Shown here piece after piece: positions 7,178 through 15,684 of a stretch of 43,803 nt of DNA; the stretch's first letter is position 1; every line of letters starts with the position of its first letter. The stretch comes from Ornithinibacillus contaminans (lineage in GTDB: Bacteria > Bacillota > Bacilli > Bacillales > Amphibacillaceae). The stretch is from contig NZ_LDPV02000023.1 in the NCBI RefSeq assembly GCF_001038425.2, positions 1 to 43,803 of the forward strand, written 5' to 3'. The notes beneath the pieces were generated by a model that saw only the letters and a list, made by a program, of their open reading frames with translations, had not been told where the DNA came from and did no database searches. Both the position numbers and the translations under genes were made by a program.

Positions 7178-9208
7178 ATGAAAAATATTTTTCGTTCAAA
7201 AATGTCCTTCTTTTTTGTAGCCGTAATTTTACTCTGGTTAAAATCGTATCTGATATATGTAAATGAATTTAATTTAGACGTCCAAAATGACACCCAAGCA
7301 TTTTTACTTTTCTTTAATTCACTTAGCTCTGCACTAATTTTTCTAGGTATTGGGCTATTTGCTAAAGGAAAACGAGCTGGGATTTGGGTAATTATTATTG
7401 ATTCTCTAATGAGCATACTTTTATACGCGAATGTTGTTTATTATCGTTTCAATAATGACTACATTACACTACCAACAATGACTCAAACCGATAACTTTGG
7501 TAGCTTAGGCGGAAGTATTGCTAGTCTTACACAATGGACAGATATTTTCTATGCATTAGACATCATTGTTCTAATTGCACTATATATCTGGTTTAAAAAA
7601 GACTGGAGTACAGAAAGAATTAGCCGCAGAAAACCAATTCTTGTGTTCATTATTGGTTTAATTGCATTTTCATTGAACTTGAGCTTAGCAGAAGCGGATA
7701 GACCAGAGCTACTCAAAAGGACATTTGACCGTAATTATATTGTGAAGTATTTAGGAATATATAATTTCGCAATATATGATGCCATACAAAACGTTAAATC
7801 ATCATCACAACGTGTACTAGCTGACAGTGATGATATTACAGAAGTAGAGAACTATACGAAGAACAAATTCGCAGAACCAAATCCAGAATTATTTGGGATT
7901 GCAGAAGGTAAGAATATTATTAAAATCCATTTAGAGTCATTCCAATCGTTCTTGATTAATTATGAATTACATGGCGAAGAGGTAACTCCTTTCCTAAATT
8001 CATTAGTCAATGACCCGAACCAGGATTTTACGTACTATGATAATTTCTTCCATCAAACCGAACAAGGTAAAACTGCTGATGCAGAATTGATTATGGATAA
8101 TTCCTTATACGGATTACCACAAGGATCTGCGTTTGTGACACGAGGTACAAATACGTACCAAGCACTACCAGCTATTTTACATCAACATCAGAATTATCAT
8201 ACCGCTGTATTCCACGGTGATTACAAATCATTCTGGAACCGTGATGAGATTTACAAGCAATTCGGTGTTGATACGTATTTCGATGCAAGTTATTATGACA
8301 TGAGCGAAGAAAATGTTATCAACTATGGCTTAAAAGACAAGCCATTCTTTGAAGAATCCATGCCGTTACTTGAATCATTAGATCAACCATTCTATGCGCA
8401 CTTAATGACGCTTACCCACCACCATCCTTATTTAGTTGGTGAGGAAGATGCAACAATTGCTCCTGCTGAAACTGGCGATAAATCTGTTGACACGTACTTC
8501 CAAACAGCACGTTATTTAGATGAAGCACTAGAACAATTCTTTAATGATTTAAAAGAAGCTGGATTATATGAGGATTCTGTTATCCTGCTATATGGTGACC
8601 ACTATGGTATATCTGAAAACCATAACCGAGCAATGAAAGAAATCATTGGTGAAGAAATTACACCATTTATGAATGCACAGCTACAACGTGTTCCATTATT
8701 AATCAAAGTACCTGGCATGGAAGGAAAAGGTACTGTCCATGAGTATTCCGGTCAAATGGATGTTATGCCTACACTACTTCACTTGTTAGGTATAAATGCA
8801 CAGGATTATATCCAATTCGGAACGGATCTATTCTCAGAAGGACATAAAGAGTTTGTACCTTTCCGTAGAGGGGATTACGTTACACCTGAATATACAGTTG
8901 TATCAGGTATCTACTACGATAATGCAACAGGTGAAGAAATCGAGCCGACGGAAGAAATGCTTAAATTAAAAGATGAAGTTCTACATGAGCTTGAGCTTTC
9001 TGATAAGCTTCTAAACGGTGATTTACTTCGTTTCTATTCACCAAATGACGATTGGACTCCAGTAGATCCATCTATATACCGTTATGGTAATGAATCTGGT
9101 GTAGTACCTTCTAAACAAGAGGAAGAAGAGTCTGTAACCGAAGAAAACGAAGATGGCGAAGTGGAAGAAGAACAACCAGAAGCCACTAACCCTGAAATAC
9201 AAGAATAA
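7178..9208 (+). CDS. ltaS: lipoteichoic acid synthase (LtaS-type)
   Basis: A polyglycerolphosphate polymerase of 676 residues that builds lipoteichoic acid on the outer face of the membrane from phosphatidylglycerol. Five N-terminal membrane helices fill about residues 8-175, followed by an extracellular sulfatase-fold domain. From the ATG at 7178 the catalytic set is Glu253 (HLESFQSF), Thr299 (QGKTADAE), the histidines of THHHPY and Asp474-His475 (YGDHYGIS), close to the positions in S. aureus LtaS. QRVLADSD at the junction is a possible signal-peptidase site. The last 40 residues are strongly acidic. A GTG at 7169 is in frame, but GGGGTG just upstream fits the ATG better. LtaS paralogues (YfnI, YqgS, YvgJ) cannot be fully excluded. 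Confidence 0.9.
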   Translation: MKNIFRSKMSFFFVAVILLWLKSYLIYVNEFNLDVQNDTQAFLLFFNSLSSALIFLGIGLFAKGKRAGIWVIIIDSLMSILLYANVVYYRFNNDYITLPTMTQTDNFGSLGGSIASLTQWTDIFYALDIIVLIALYIWFKKDWSTERISRRKPILVFIIGLIAFSLNLSLAEADRPELLKRTFDRNYIVKYLGIYNFAIYDAIQNVKSSSQRVLADSDDITEVENYTKNKFAEPNPELFGIAEGKNIIKIHLESFQSFLINYELHGEEVTPFLNSLVNDPNQDFTYYDNFFHQTEQGKTADAELIMDNSLYGLPQGSAFVTRGTNTYQALPAILHQHQNYHTAVFHGDYKSFWNRDEIYKQFGVDTYFDASYYDMSEENVINYGLKDKPFFEESMPLLESLDQPFYAHLMTLTHHHPYLVGEEDATIAPAETGDKSVDTYFQTARYLDEALEQFFNDLKEAGLYEDSVILLYGDHYGISENHNRAMKEIIGEEITPFMNAQLQRVPLLIKVPGMEGKGTVHEYSGQMDVMPTLLHLLGINAQDYIQFGTDLFSEGHKEFVPFRRGDYVTPEYTVVSGIYYDNATGEEIEPTEEMLKLKDEVLHELELSDKLLNGDLLRFYSPNDDWTPVDPSIYRYGNESGVVPSKQEEEESVTEENEDGEVEEEQPEATNPEIQE

Positions 9209-9215
9209 CCATTAC

Positions 9216-9254
9216 GTAATCCAGAGGAAAATTTTCCTTTGGATTACTTTTTTT
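9216..9254 (+). terminator. terminator after ltaS
   Basis: A near-perfect palindrome (9216-9231 with 9232-9247, one G-T pair) followed by ten T residues. Confidence 0.9.
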
Positions 9255-9321
9255 TATACTAATGAAATTGCTTACTTGGCCTATACTAAATGTTGAATAC
9301 TCCAGAAATGAGGTGGAAGTT

Positions 9322-9495
9322 ATGGGACGCGGAGACCATAATCGTTCAAAAGGAACCAATTTTCTTGCTCAAACTCCTAAGCATCAGGTAAGTGATGGAA
9401 TTGATGTAGAGTATTCAGAGGAACTAGCTGATCACGATGATGTGGTAGCTAGAGAACGCAGTAAAGCCGCAGATAGACGAGCAAAACAGAAATAA
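9322..9495 (+). CDS. yfhD: YfhD-family small protein
   Basis: A 57-residue hydrophilic protein starting MGRGDHNRSK and carrying EYSEELADHDD followed by a charged helix ending in DRRAKQK, the pattern of B. subtilis YfhD. The family is found in spore formers and has no assigned biochemical role. An upstream in-frame ATG at 9262 exists, but the AGGTGG at 9311-9316 directly before the ATG at 9322 and the family's usual start favour the short form. Confidence 0.8.
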   Translation: MGRGDHNRSKGTNFLAQTPKHQVSDGIDVEYSEELADHDDVVARERSKAADRRAKQK

Positions 9496-9502
9496 CTGTT
9501 TC

Positions 9503-9536
9503 GTATAGGTGCCTTTCTCAATAAGTGCACCTATAC
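9503..9536. terminator. hairpin between yfhD and the YhhN-family gene
   Basis: A 10-bp stem (9503-9512 with 9527-9536) between two convergent genes. It has no clear T run on either strand, so termination is only probable. Confidence 0.45.
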
Positions 9537-10172
9537 ACTTATACTTAACGCAAATAATAGCTGCGCTGCAAAATACGTACTCATCACAAGATGCTCTGCC
9601 CATTTAAACGGTTGTTTAAATCGATCTAGAGCCAAAATAGCATCCGAGATAAAAAATAATAAGGCAGCTAGGATCAGTATTGTTACATTTGTTAAGACAG
9701 CAAGCCACACCATAGTAGCAATGACGATAATATAGACCGCAACAGCCAATACAAGTATATGCCCACCCGTTTGCTTCACAGAAGGATAAAGTACATAGAA
9801 AAAAAGTACCGATACGAGCAAAAGCAAGACACCAGCAACACGTTCCTCTCCCCCAATGGTTAGCGTAAACGATGCCATAATTCCTATACTATACAAGAGA
9901 TGTGCTAATAAAAAACTAACTAAACCTGCTAAAAACCACTTTTCATGAAACATCAGAAATACATCACCAACGCAAGAAAAAATTAAGGCAATCACTACCC
10001 AGTGGCTGAAGGTTGATTCAAATTCTGAACCAAAGATAGCAAGTAAGATGATAAGTAGTATCGTACCTGGTTTCAACAGGTATCGAATGAATCGATTATT
10101 TTGTTGGATAGCCCAGCGATGATAAATAATTGCCGATAGGATAATCACACTAGTAAGAACGATCATCATCAT
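9531..10172 (-). CDS. YhhN/TMEM86-family membrane protein (lysoplasmalogenase-like)
   Basis: A 213-residue protein with about eight membrane helices. It keeps the paired acidic motifs of the YhhN/TMEM86 family, SCVGDVFLMF and FISDAILALDRF, each ending a helix. Eukaryotic members hydrolyse lysoplasmalogens; the bacterial substrate is not settled. The start is one of three consecutive ATG codons (10172, 10169, 10166) preceded by GAGGGGGG; an in-frame ATG 84 bases upstream would add a charged 28-residue leader without a good ribosome site. Confidence 0.8.
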   Translation of the reverse strand: MMMIVLTSVIILSAIIYHRWAIQQNNRFIRYLLKPGTILLIILLAIFGSEFESTFSHWVVIALIFSCVGDVFLMFHEKWFLAGLVSFLLAHLLYSIGIMASFTLTIGGEERVAGVLLLLVSVLFFYVLYPSVKQTGGHILVLAVAVYIIVIATMVWLAVLTNVTILILAALLFFISDAILALDRFKQPFKWAEHLVMSTYFAAQLLFALSISV

Positions 10173-10227
10173 TTTCCCCCCCTCTTTCCATACGTATTCG
10201 ATAAGCTTTTCATAAAAACCTCTTTCT

Positions 10228-10257
10228 TTGCTTAAAATAGACCAACTCCTATACAAT
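10228..10257 (+). promoter_or_regulatory. possible sigma-A promoter of yueI
   Basis: TTGCTT (10228-10233) and TACAAT (10252-10257) with an 18-bp spacer, 35 bp before the start codon. Confidence 0.45.
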
Positions 10258-10291
10258 AAAAATACATAAACGACTAAAGCGAGGAATTCAG

Positions 10292-10741
10292 ATGAGCAAG
10301 AAAAACGTGGAAGACTATCTTACAGAAGGCATATATGGAACCCGTTTACCGAAACAAGAGGAACGGGATTATTTTCTTGGTACATTGCGGGAACGAATTG
10401 TAATCGCCTTAACCATTGGGCAGGTTATGACGGATAAAGGACTGCAAAAATTAGAAGAAACCATGAAAGAGCACCGAAAGGCAACATTGCTTTTTAATGG
10501 AAAAATTGCTTCTAAATTCCTTACTGCTGAAAAAGAATTAGCGAAGAAATACAATATCCCCTACACAGTAATTAGTAACGAAGAGGTGGACACTGACATA
10601 GGCGCTGTATTGACCTATAACTACGCAATCGACAAAGAAACTATATTCGTAGAAGATGAAAAGCAAGAGCCGGACACCCCAGCTAAAGAGGAAAATAATT
10701 CACCAGGCATACTTTCTAAACTTAAAAAGTTCTTCCGATAA
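10292..10741 (+). CDS. yueI: YueI-family protein (DUF1694)
   Basis: A 149-residue soluble protein. The N-terminal part shows the YueI pattern: a short EDYLTEGIYGT, then FLGTLRERIVIALT, then a mixed alpha/beta region LLFNGKIASKFLTAEKELA. The last 30 residues are an acidic linker and a basic tail (LSKLKKFFR). The family is common in Bacillaceae; a YueI homologue was seen as a ribosomal-protein-like L7Ae fold, but no function is established. GCGAGGAATTCAG precedes the ATG. The next gene begins 92 bp downstream on the same strand. Confidence 0.8.
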   Translation: MSKKNVEDYLTEGIYGTRLPKQEERDYFLGTLRERIVIALTIGQVMTDKGLQKLEETMKEHRKATLLFNGKIASKFLTAEKELAKKYNIPYTVISNEEVDTDIGAVLTYNYAIDKETIFVEDEKQEPDTPAKEENNSPGILSKLKKFFR

Positions 10742-10833
10742 AGGGTGAGGTATTAATACGAGCATAGGTAATATACGTAGACTACTGCATAAACAAAGAA
10801 AACAAACGAATACTACTAGCGGAGGTGTTTATC

Positions 10834-11079
10834 ATGCCGCAAAAATACCGATGCCCAAATTGTAAAACAAATCGTTCACGCTTTAATATTATTGAACAAA
10901 CCGCAAAACCAGTTAAATTAGATCCACAAACTGGTGACGTTTTAAACGATTATTCCAATAGTGAATTAGAGCCTTTCCACACAGCGTATAATGGTCCAAA
11001 ATATCGCGTGCAATGTGGCTCATGCGGACTAGTCGAGGACGAAAACACATTTATTAAATTTGCAGAGCTTCCATCTTAA
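10834..11079 (+). CDS. 81-residue zinc-ribbon protein
   Basis: A small cytosolic protein with CPNC near residue 7 and CGSC near residue 63, an arrangement that would form a rubredoxin-type zinc ribbon. The part between the two knuckles is polar and contains [13 protein letters not shown] do not recognise a named family. The ATG at 10834 is 10 bases after GGAGGTG. Downstream of yueI and possibly in the same transcript; the terminator stem begins inside the stop codon. Confidence 0.75.
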   Translation: MPQKYRCPNCKTNRSRFNIIEQTAKPVKLDPQTGDVLNDYSNSELEPFHTAYNGPKYRVQCGSCGLVEDENTFIKFAELPS

Positions 11080-11103
11080 ACCACAGGGACACTGTGGTTT
11101 TTA
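11078..11103 (+). terminator. terminator overlapping the zinc-ribbon gene stop
   Basis: AAACCACAG (11078-11086), loop GGACA, CTGTGGTTT (11092-11100), then T residues. Confidence 0.85.
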
Positions 11104-11211
11104 CTATTCATTCAAGTGATATTAATTCATATTGTATCTCATTTTCTGATACACTTAGTAAAAGGAAAACACTATTAAGTGAGTCCCATAGCAAGATTAA
11201 TGGAGGTTATT

Positions 11212-11736
11212 ATGCGATTAAAAGATAAAAAAGTAATTGCCCTTGTAGAACATGATTTCGAAGATCTTGAGCTTTGGTACCCTATCTTACGTTTACAAGA
11301 AGAAGGTGCTACCGTTCATTTAGTAGGAAAAGAAGCGAAGAAAAAATATATCGGGAAATACGGCGTGCCCGCTGAGTCAGATTATGCCTTTGACGCTATT
11401 AAGACGGAAGACTATGATGCCATATTAGTGCCTGGTGGATGGGCACCGGATAAATTAAGACGCTATCCAGAGGTATTACAGTTCATTAAAGAAATGGATG
11501 CAGCGAAAAAGCCAATCGGACAAATTTGCCATGCTGGCTGGGTATTAATTTCAGCCAATATACTCCAAGGTAAAAAAGTTACCAGCACACCTGGGATTAA
11601 GGATGACATGACCAATGCTGGTGCAACTTGGTATGATGAGCCTGTAACCGTTGATGGGCATATTATTTCGAGCCGCCGCCCACCAGATTTACCTCCATAT
11701 GTGAAAGCATTCGCGGACATATTGGCAGAAAACTAA
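11212..11736 (+). CDS. DJ-1/PfpI-family protein (general stress protein 18 / YfkM type)
   Basis: A 174-residue single-domain protein of the PfpI branch of the class I amidotransferase-like fold. The nucleophile elbow is GQICHAGWVL (Cys near 104 followed by His), with an acidic residue early in the chain (DFEDLELWYP) and VPGGWAPD before it. Relatives are called proteases or protein deglycases; the in vivo activity is debated. Length matches B. subtilis YfkM, a stress-induced protein. TGGAGG lies 7 bases before the ATG at 11212; an upstream in-frame start at 11179 lacks a site. No sigma-B promoter was recognised. Confidence 0.85.
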   Translation: MRLKDKKVIALVEHDFEDLELWYPILRLQEEGATVHLVGKEAKKKYIGKYGVPAESDYAFDAIKTEDYDAILVPGGWAPDKLRRYPEVLQFIKEMDAAKKPIGQICHAGWVLISANILQGKKVTSTPGIKDDMTNAGATWYDEPVTVDGHIISSRRPPDLPPYVKAFADILAEN

Positions 11737-11750
11737 ATTAAACATCACTC

Positions 11751-11868
11751 GAGGCTGGGTCATAGGTACTTTTGACAAGATAAAATCCGAATTTGCGCGT
11801 AATACCCGCTTCGGGATTAGTGCATTGTTCATAATTTTATCTTTTCATTTTACTTATTTCCTAGCCTC
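11751..11868. repeat. 118-bp nested palindromic element
   Basis: Ends GAGGCTGGG (11751-11759) and CCTAGCCTC (11860-11868) are inverted. Inside, AAGATAAAAT (11777-11786) pairs with ATTTTATCTT (11834-11843), and a third hairpin AATACCCG/CGGGATT sits at the centre. The RNA would fold into one long stem. GAGGCTGGG-ended extragenic palindromes are common in Firmicutes. A worn partial copy lies at 18556-18620. Confidence 0.75.
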
Positions 11869-11902
11869 TTTCTTATAATACGATGGGAATGCTTGACCAT
11901 TC

Positions 11903-11931
11903 TTTACACATAGAAACCGTTTTCATATAAT
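11903..11931 (+). promoter_or_regulatory. sigma-A promoter of acetoacetyl-CoA synthetase
   Basis: TTTACA (11903-11908) and a consensus TATAAT (11926-11931) are 17 bp apart, 35 bp before the ATG. Confidence 0.75.
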
Positions 11932-11966
11932 AAGAATAATGATACGGATGGGGGGAGGAATAAATA

Positions 11967-13955
11967 ATGAAACCAATAAAAGAGGGCGCCTTACTTTGGA
12001 AACCAAGTCCTGATCGAATTGAAAAATCCAATCTAGTTGCCTATATGAATTGGCTTGCGGAAACAAAAGGCATTCAATTTACCGACTATCCCGCTCTTTG
12101 GGAATGGTCTGTTACCGATTTGGAGGACTTTTGGGAAAGCATTTGGGAATACTTTAACATACAGTCATCTCAGCCCTATCAAACCGTTCTATCTTCCCAT
12201 CAAATGCCTGGAGCTAAATGGTTTGAAGGGGCAAAAATAAATTATACGGAGCATATTTTTAAACATTATATATCGGATAAGACTGCAATAATCCACTCCT
12301 CCGAGCTTCGTTCTACTACCGAGGTTACTTGGAAACAGCTGTATAACGATACTTCTGCACTACAACATACATTAAAAAACCTAGGTGTTACCAAAGGCGA
12401 TCGGGTTGTTGCTTATATCCCAAACATTTATGAAGCTATCGTTGCTTTTCTGGCTACTGCCAGTCTAGGAGCTATTTGGTCCAGCGCCTCACCAGATTTC
12501 GGGAAACAAAGTGTGATAGACCGCTTCAAGCAAATTGAACCAAAGGTCCTAATTACTGTGGATGGCTATCGGTACGGTGGTAAGGCATTTAATCGAACGG
12601 ACGTTGTCAAGGATATTCAAGCTTCCTTACCGACACTAGAGGCGACCATTGGAATTCCATACTTGGATACCACATACACATTTACCGAGCTTAATCATGT
12701 CACACTATGGTCACATGCCCTAACAAACCAACATGCAGCGCTTACCTATGAACAGGTAGATTTTAATGATCCACTTTGGGTTCTATTTTCATCTGGCACA
12801 ACTGGGAAACCAAAGCCTATTGTACAGAGTCAAGGTGGCATACTTCTTGAGCATTTGAAGGCGTTAACCTTCCATACTGATTTACAAGCGGATGATCGAT
12901 TCTTTTGGTTTACGACAACAGGCTGGATGATGTGGAATTTTCTTGTTAGTGGATTACTTACCGGAAGTGCTATTATCTTATATGATGGAAATCCTGCATA
13001 TCCAACCAAGCAGAAGCTATGGAAGCTTGCAGAAAGCACGAAGATGACCGTACTTGGAACATCCGCAAGCTATATAACTGCTTGCATGAAAGATACCATT
13101 TCACCTGGGGATGAATTCGATTTAAGTGCGTTAAAAAATATTAGCTCAACTGGTTCACCGCTACCGCCAGAAGGCTTTAAATGGTGCTATGACAATGTTA
13201 AGCGTGATCTGTGGATTGCTTCTGTAAGTGGTGGGACCGATGTCTGTACTGCCTTTATCTTAGGTTCACCAGTACTTCCTGTCTATGCTGGTGAGCTACA
13301 ATGCAGAGGTCTAGGTGCTAAAATCGAAAGCTTTGATGTGCACGGAAAACCACTGGTAGAAGAAGTCGGTGAGCTTGTATTAACAGAGCCCTTCCCGTCG
13401 ATGCCAATTTATTTTTGGAACGATTCAGATGGCAGTCGGATGCATGAGAGCTACTTCGATATGTACCGTGGTGTTTGGCGTCATGGCGATTATTTAAAAG
13501 TCACCAATCGTAGTACCTGTGTTATCTACGGCAGATCTGATGCTACCATTAATCGCGGAGGAATTCGAATTGGCACCAGTGAAATCTATCGCGCAGTTGA
13601 TCAGATAAAGGAAATTAATGATAGTTTAATAGTTGATATTCCGTTAGAAAATGGCGATTCCTTTGTACCACTCTTTGTCGTGATGAATGACGACAAGGAA
13701 TTGACCGAAGACGTGAAGCAGGCTATTCATACACAAATAAAAACACAATGTTCACCAAGACATGTACCGAGCGAAATCATTCCCGTCCAAGACTTACCGA
13801 GGACTTTAAATGGGAAAAAATTAGAAGTACCTGTAAAAAAAATACTTATGGGGCAATCCGTAGAGAAGGTCGTCAACAGAGGATCCTTAAGTAATCCAAG
13901 TTCACTGCACTACTTTGAGACATTTGCCAAAGAAGTGATTCGAACAAAATCTTAA
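11967..13955 (+). CDS. acetoacetyl-CoA synthetase
   Basis: A 662-residue acyl-adenylate ligase that activates acetoacetate to acetoacetyl-CoA with ATP. The AMP-binding loop SSGTTGKPKP is near residue 271, the hinge/adenylate motif YGRSDATINRGGIRIGT near 523-540, and the catalytic lysine region LNGKKLEVPVKKIL near the C-terminus. The N-terminal ACAS_N-type segment and overall length separate it from acetyl-CoA synthetase in favour of the acetoacetyl-CoA form. GGGGGAGGAA precedes the ATG. It is transcribed alone and may feed ketone bodies or PHB breakdown products into acetyl-CoA. Codons 380-403 are repeated at the window's left end. Confidence 0.92.
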   Translation: MKPIKEGALLWKPSPDRIEKSNLVAYMNWLAETKGIQFTDYPALWEWSVTDLEDFWESIWEYFNIQSSQPYQTVLSSHQMPGAKWFEGAKINYTEHIFKHYISDKTAIIHSSELRSTTEVTWKQLYNDTSALQHTLKNLGVTKGDRVVAYIPNIYEAIVAFLATASLGAIWSSASPDFGKQSVIDRFKQIEPKVLITVDGYRYGGKAFNRTDVVKDIQASLPTLEATIGIPYLDTTYTFTELNHVTLWSHALTNQHAALTYEQVDFNDPLWVLFSSGTTGKPKPIVQSQGGILLEHLKALTFHTDLQADDRFFWFTTTGWMMWNFLVSGLLTGSAIILYDGNPAYPTKQKLWKLAESTKMTVLGTSASYITACMKDTISPGDEFDLSALKNISSTGSPLPPEGFKWCYDNVKRDLWIASVSGGTDVCTAFILGSPVLPVYAGELQCRGLGAKIESFDVHGKPLVEEVGELVLTEPFPSMPIYFWNDSDGSRMHESYFDMYRGVWRHGDYLKVTNRSTCVIYGRSDATINRGGIRIGTSEIYRAVDQIKEINDSLIVDIPLENGDSFVPLFVVMNDDKELTEDVKQAIHTQIKTQCSPRHVPSEIIPVQDLPRTLNGKKLEVPVKKILMGQSVEKVVNRGSLSNPSSLHYFETFAKEVIRTKS

Positions 13956-13967
13956 TAGAACAACATT

Positions 13968-14010
13968 AAAAGCAGGAAGAGTTTTCGGCTCTCTCCTGCT
14001 TTATTATTTT
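13968..14010. terminator. terminator between convergent genes
   Basis: AAAGCAGGAAGAG pairs with CTCTCTCCTGCTTT (one bulge) around loop TTTTCGG, followed by TTATTATTTT. Confidence 0.8.
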
Positions 14011-14012
14011 CA

Positions 14013-15083
14013 TTAATTAACGATCGCAGACTTTGTAGTATCCATCACTACTTTTCCAGAGGTGGTCCTTAGTCTAATTAGATGATCACCCTCACCAGCT
14101 TTTCCGCGAAGACTTCCCTTTTGCCTGTCTTCTATCTGCATTGGTATATTCGTAACAATATTGCCTGAACTTGTTTGAATATCAAATGCTGTATTTAATT
14201 CGTATTCTTTAAATTCTACATAAATATTGCCACTACCAGTACTTAGGTCTACCGTTGTATTGTCTTCCAAGTTAAGCGTAATATTTCCAGAGGACGCTCG
14301 CCCCTTAAGAGCGCCGTGTACATCAGTAAGTTTTATATTACCAGACGAAACGATGGTCCGTACTGCATCTGCGTGGAGCCGTTGTAAATCAATACGACCT
14401 GAGCTCGAACTTACTTCCACATTTTCCATGTAACTGTCTTGCAAATAAATTTTTCCAGAGCCGGTTTTTAGTTCTAAGTTCTGCCCTTTTACATTCGCAA
14501 TATTTATCTTACCTGAGAGCACTTCTCCTTCGATATCTCCGTATACGGAAGCGATATCCACGTTCCCAGATGTAACGTCGAAGTTGAGCTGTTCAACCTT
14601 CACATCTCTAATTTTCAGCTTGCCAGAAGTGGCATGTATCGTAAGCCTTCCTGCACTAGACTCGGATAAGGCAATGCTGCCTGATACGGCACGTAATCGT
14701 ATGGTTTGTGCAAGTATCTGTGCAGTAGTTATTTTTCCAGATGTCGTCGAAACATCCCAATGTTCCGCAATCTCTTTCGGTACATTGATTACCAAATGAC
14801 ATTTTGGCATATTGCCAAACATGACTATGGTCATCTTCCCTTCTTTTTTAGCGTTAATGATTAACGAATCTTCCGTTTGCTCGGTCTTTAATTCTGGTCC
14901 ACCTTCATAGGTTTTGAATAAAATATCAACTCTAGGGTGCTCATGAACAACTATTTCTAATTCTACACTGGTTGCTGATACAATCAGATGTTTTAATTTC
15001 TCAACTTCAATAGATTTTTCCTGGACGATTGTTTCTCGTGAACGATTGATAAAGCGCGCTAGGATTCCTTGCTTGCTTCCCAT
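14013..15083 (-). CDS. DUF4097 beta-strand repeat protein
   Basis: A 356-residue protein with a short basic N-terminus and from about residue 100 a run of repeats of roughly 20 residues, each built round (T/S)SG(K/N/S)I such as TTSGKITT, TSGKLKIRD, TSGNVDIA, GSGKIYLQD and SSGNIKLTD. This is the DUF4097 (putative adhesin-like, right-handed beta helix) pattern. There is no signal peptide or membrane helix, so it probably acts inside the cell. In Bacillaceae such proteins are often linked to stress or envelope sensing; no specific partner is visible here. GGGGAG is 8 bases before the ATG. Confidence 0.82.
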   Translation of the reverse strand: MGSKQGILARFINRSRETIVQEKSIEVEKLKHLIVSATSVELEIVVHEHPRVDILFKTYEGGPELKTEQTEDSLIINAKKEGKMTIVMFGNMPKCHLVINVPKEIAEHWDVSTTSGKITTAQILAQTIRLRAVSGSIALSESSAGRLTIHATSGKLKIRDVKVEQLNFDVTSGNVDIASVYGDIEGEVLSGKINIANVKGQNLELKTGSGKIYLQDSYMENVEVSSSSGRIDLQRLHADAVRTIVSSGNIKLTDVHGALKGRASSGNITLNLEDNTTVDLSTGSGNIYVEFKEYELNTAFDIQTSSGNIVTNIPMQIEDRQKGSLRGKAGEGDHLIRLRTTSGKVVMDTTKSAIVN

Positions 15084-15190
15084 ATGACCAACTCCCCTGT
15101 ATTCTTTAACTATCTCTAGTTTACAATATTAAGAATCTATCACAACATACTACTGAAGGAGGAGCTCTCCGTCTATAGACTGAATTTTAA

Positions 15191-15586
15191 TTAATCAAGG
15201 AAGCGACTACGTAATTCCGGAGATGGTAGCATACAACTATCTCGCTTCCCAAACCACTTATAACGATTTCGAGCAACCCATTCATATACCAAATCTCTTA
15301 CCGGTCTAGGGATGATAATACACACATACGCTAGTTTCCATAGGCCACCAAGCCGCCTGCAAACCTTTAGTGCCGCAGTCGACTTACTATAAACCTTCTC
15401 GTTCTCTATATAAATAAAACTATCCAATGTTGGCGGAATACGATTTTCTTGCAATAGCTGTTGACCAATTTCGCTTTGCAATGATGTAAATTTATACCGT
15501 GCTGTCGGATCCCGTTTAATAATGAATTGGACACTTGCATTGCAGAGGTTGCATTCTCCATCAAATATGATAATTCGTTGCATCAT
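15191..15586 (-). CDS. yuxK: DCC-family thiol-disulfide oxidoreductase-like protein (YuxK)
   Basis: A 131-residue protein of the DUF393/DCC family, named for DxxCxxC: here FDGECNLCNASVQF near residues 8-21. The fold is thioredoxin-like, with a conserved R(D/N)P and a C-terminal W-x-aromatic region (NRYKWFG). B. subtilis YuxK is of similar length. The redox substrate is not known. Two adjacent ATG codons (15586, 15583) follow GAGGGAATC. It lies downstream of panF on the same strand, separated by a terminator-like hairpin at 15654-15679. Confidence 0.82.
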   Translation of the reverse strand: MMQRIIIFDGECNLCNASVQFIIKRDPTARYKFTSLQSEIGQQLLQENRIPPTLDSFIYIENEKVYSKSTAALKVCRRLGGLWKLAYVCIIIPRPVRDLVYEWVARNRYKWFGKRDSCMLPSPELRSRFLD

Positions 15587-15653
15587 GATTCCCTCTTTTC
15601 CATACCGTTTCTCTATCTTTATTGTATCGTATTTAGTTATTGCTGAATACAGG

Positions 15654-15681
15654 AAAAGCGCTCATCCAAGAGCGCTTTTTC
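15654..15681. terminator. terminator between panF and yuxK
   Basis: AAAAGCGCTC (15654-15663) pairs perfectly with GAGCGCTTTT (15670-15679) round a 6-nt loop; T runs occur on both strands. Confidence 0.8.
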
Positions 15682-15684
15682 CGA

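Noticed and set aside
7108-7416. 102-codon minus-strand frame
   Set aside because: Antisense to the promoter and start of ltaS, whose protein is clearly real.
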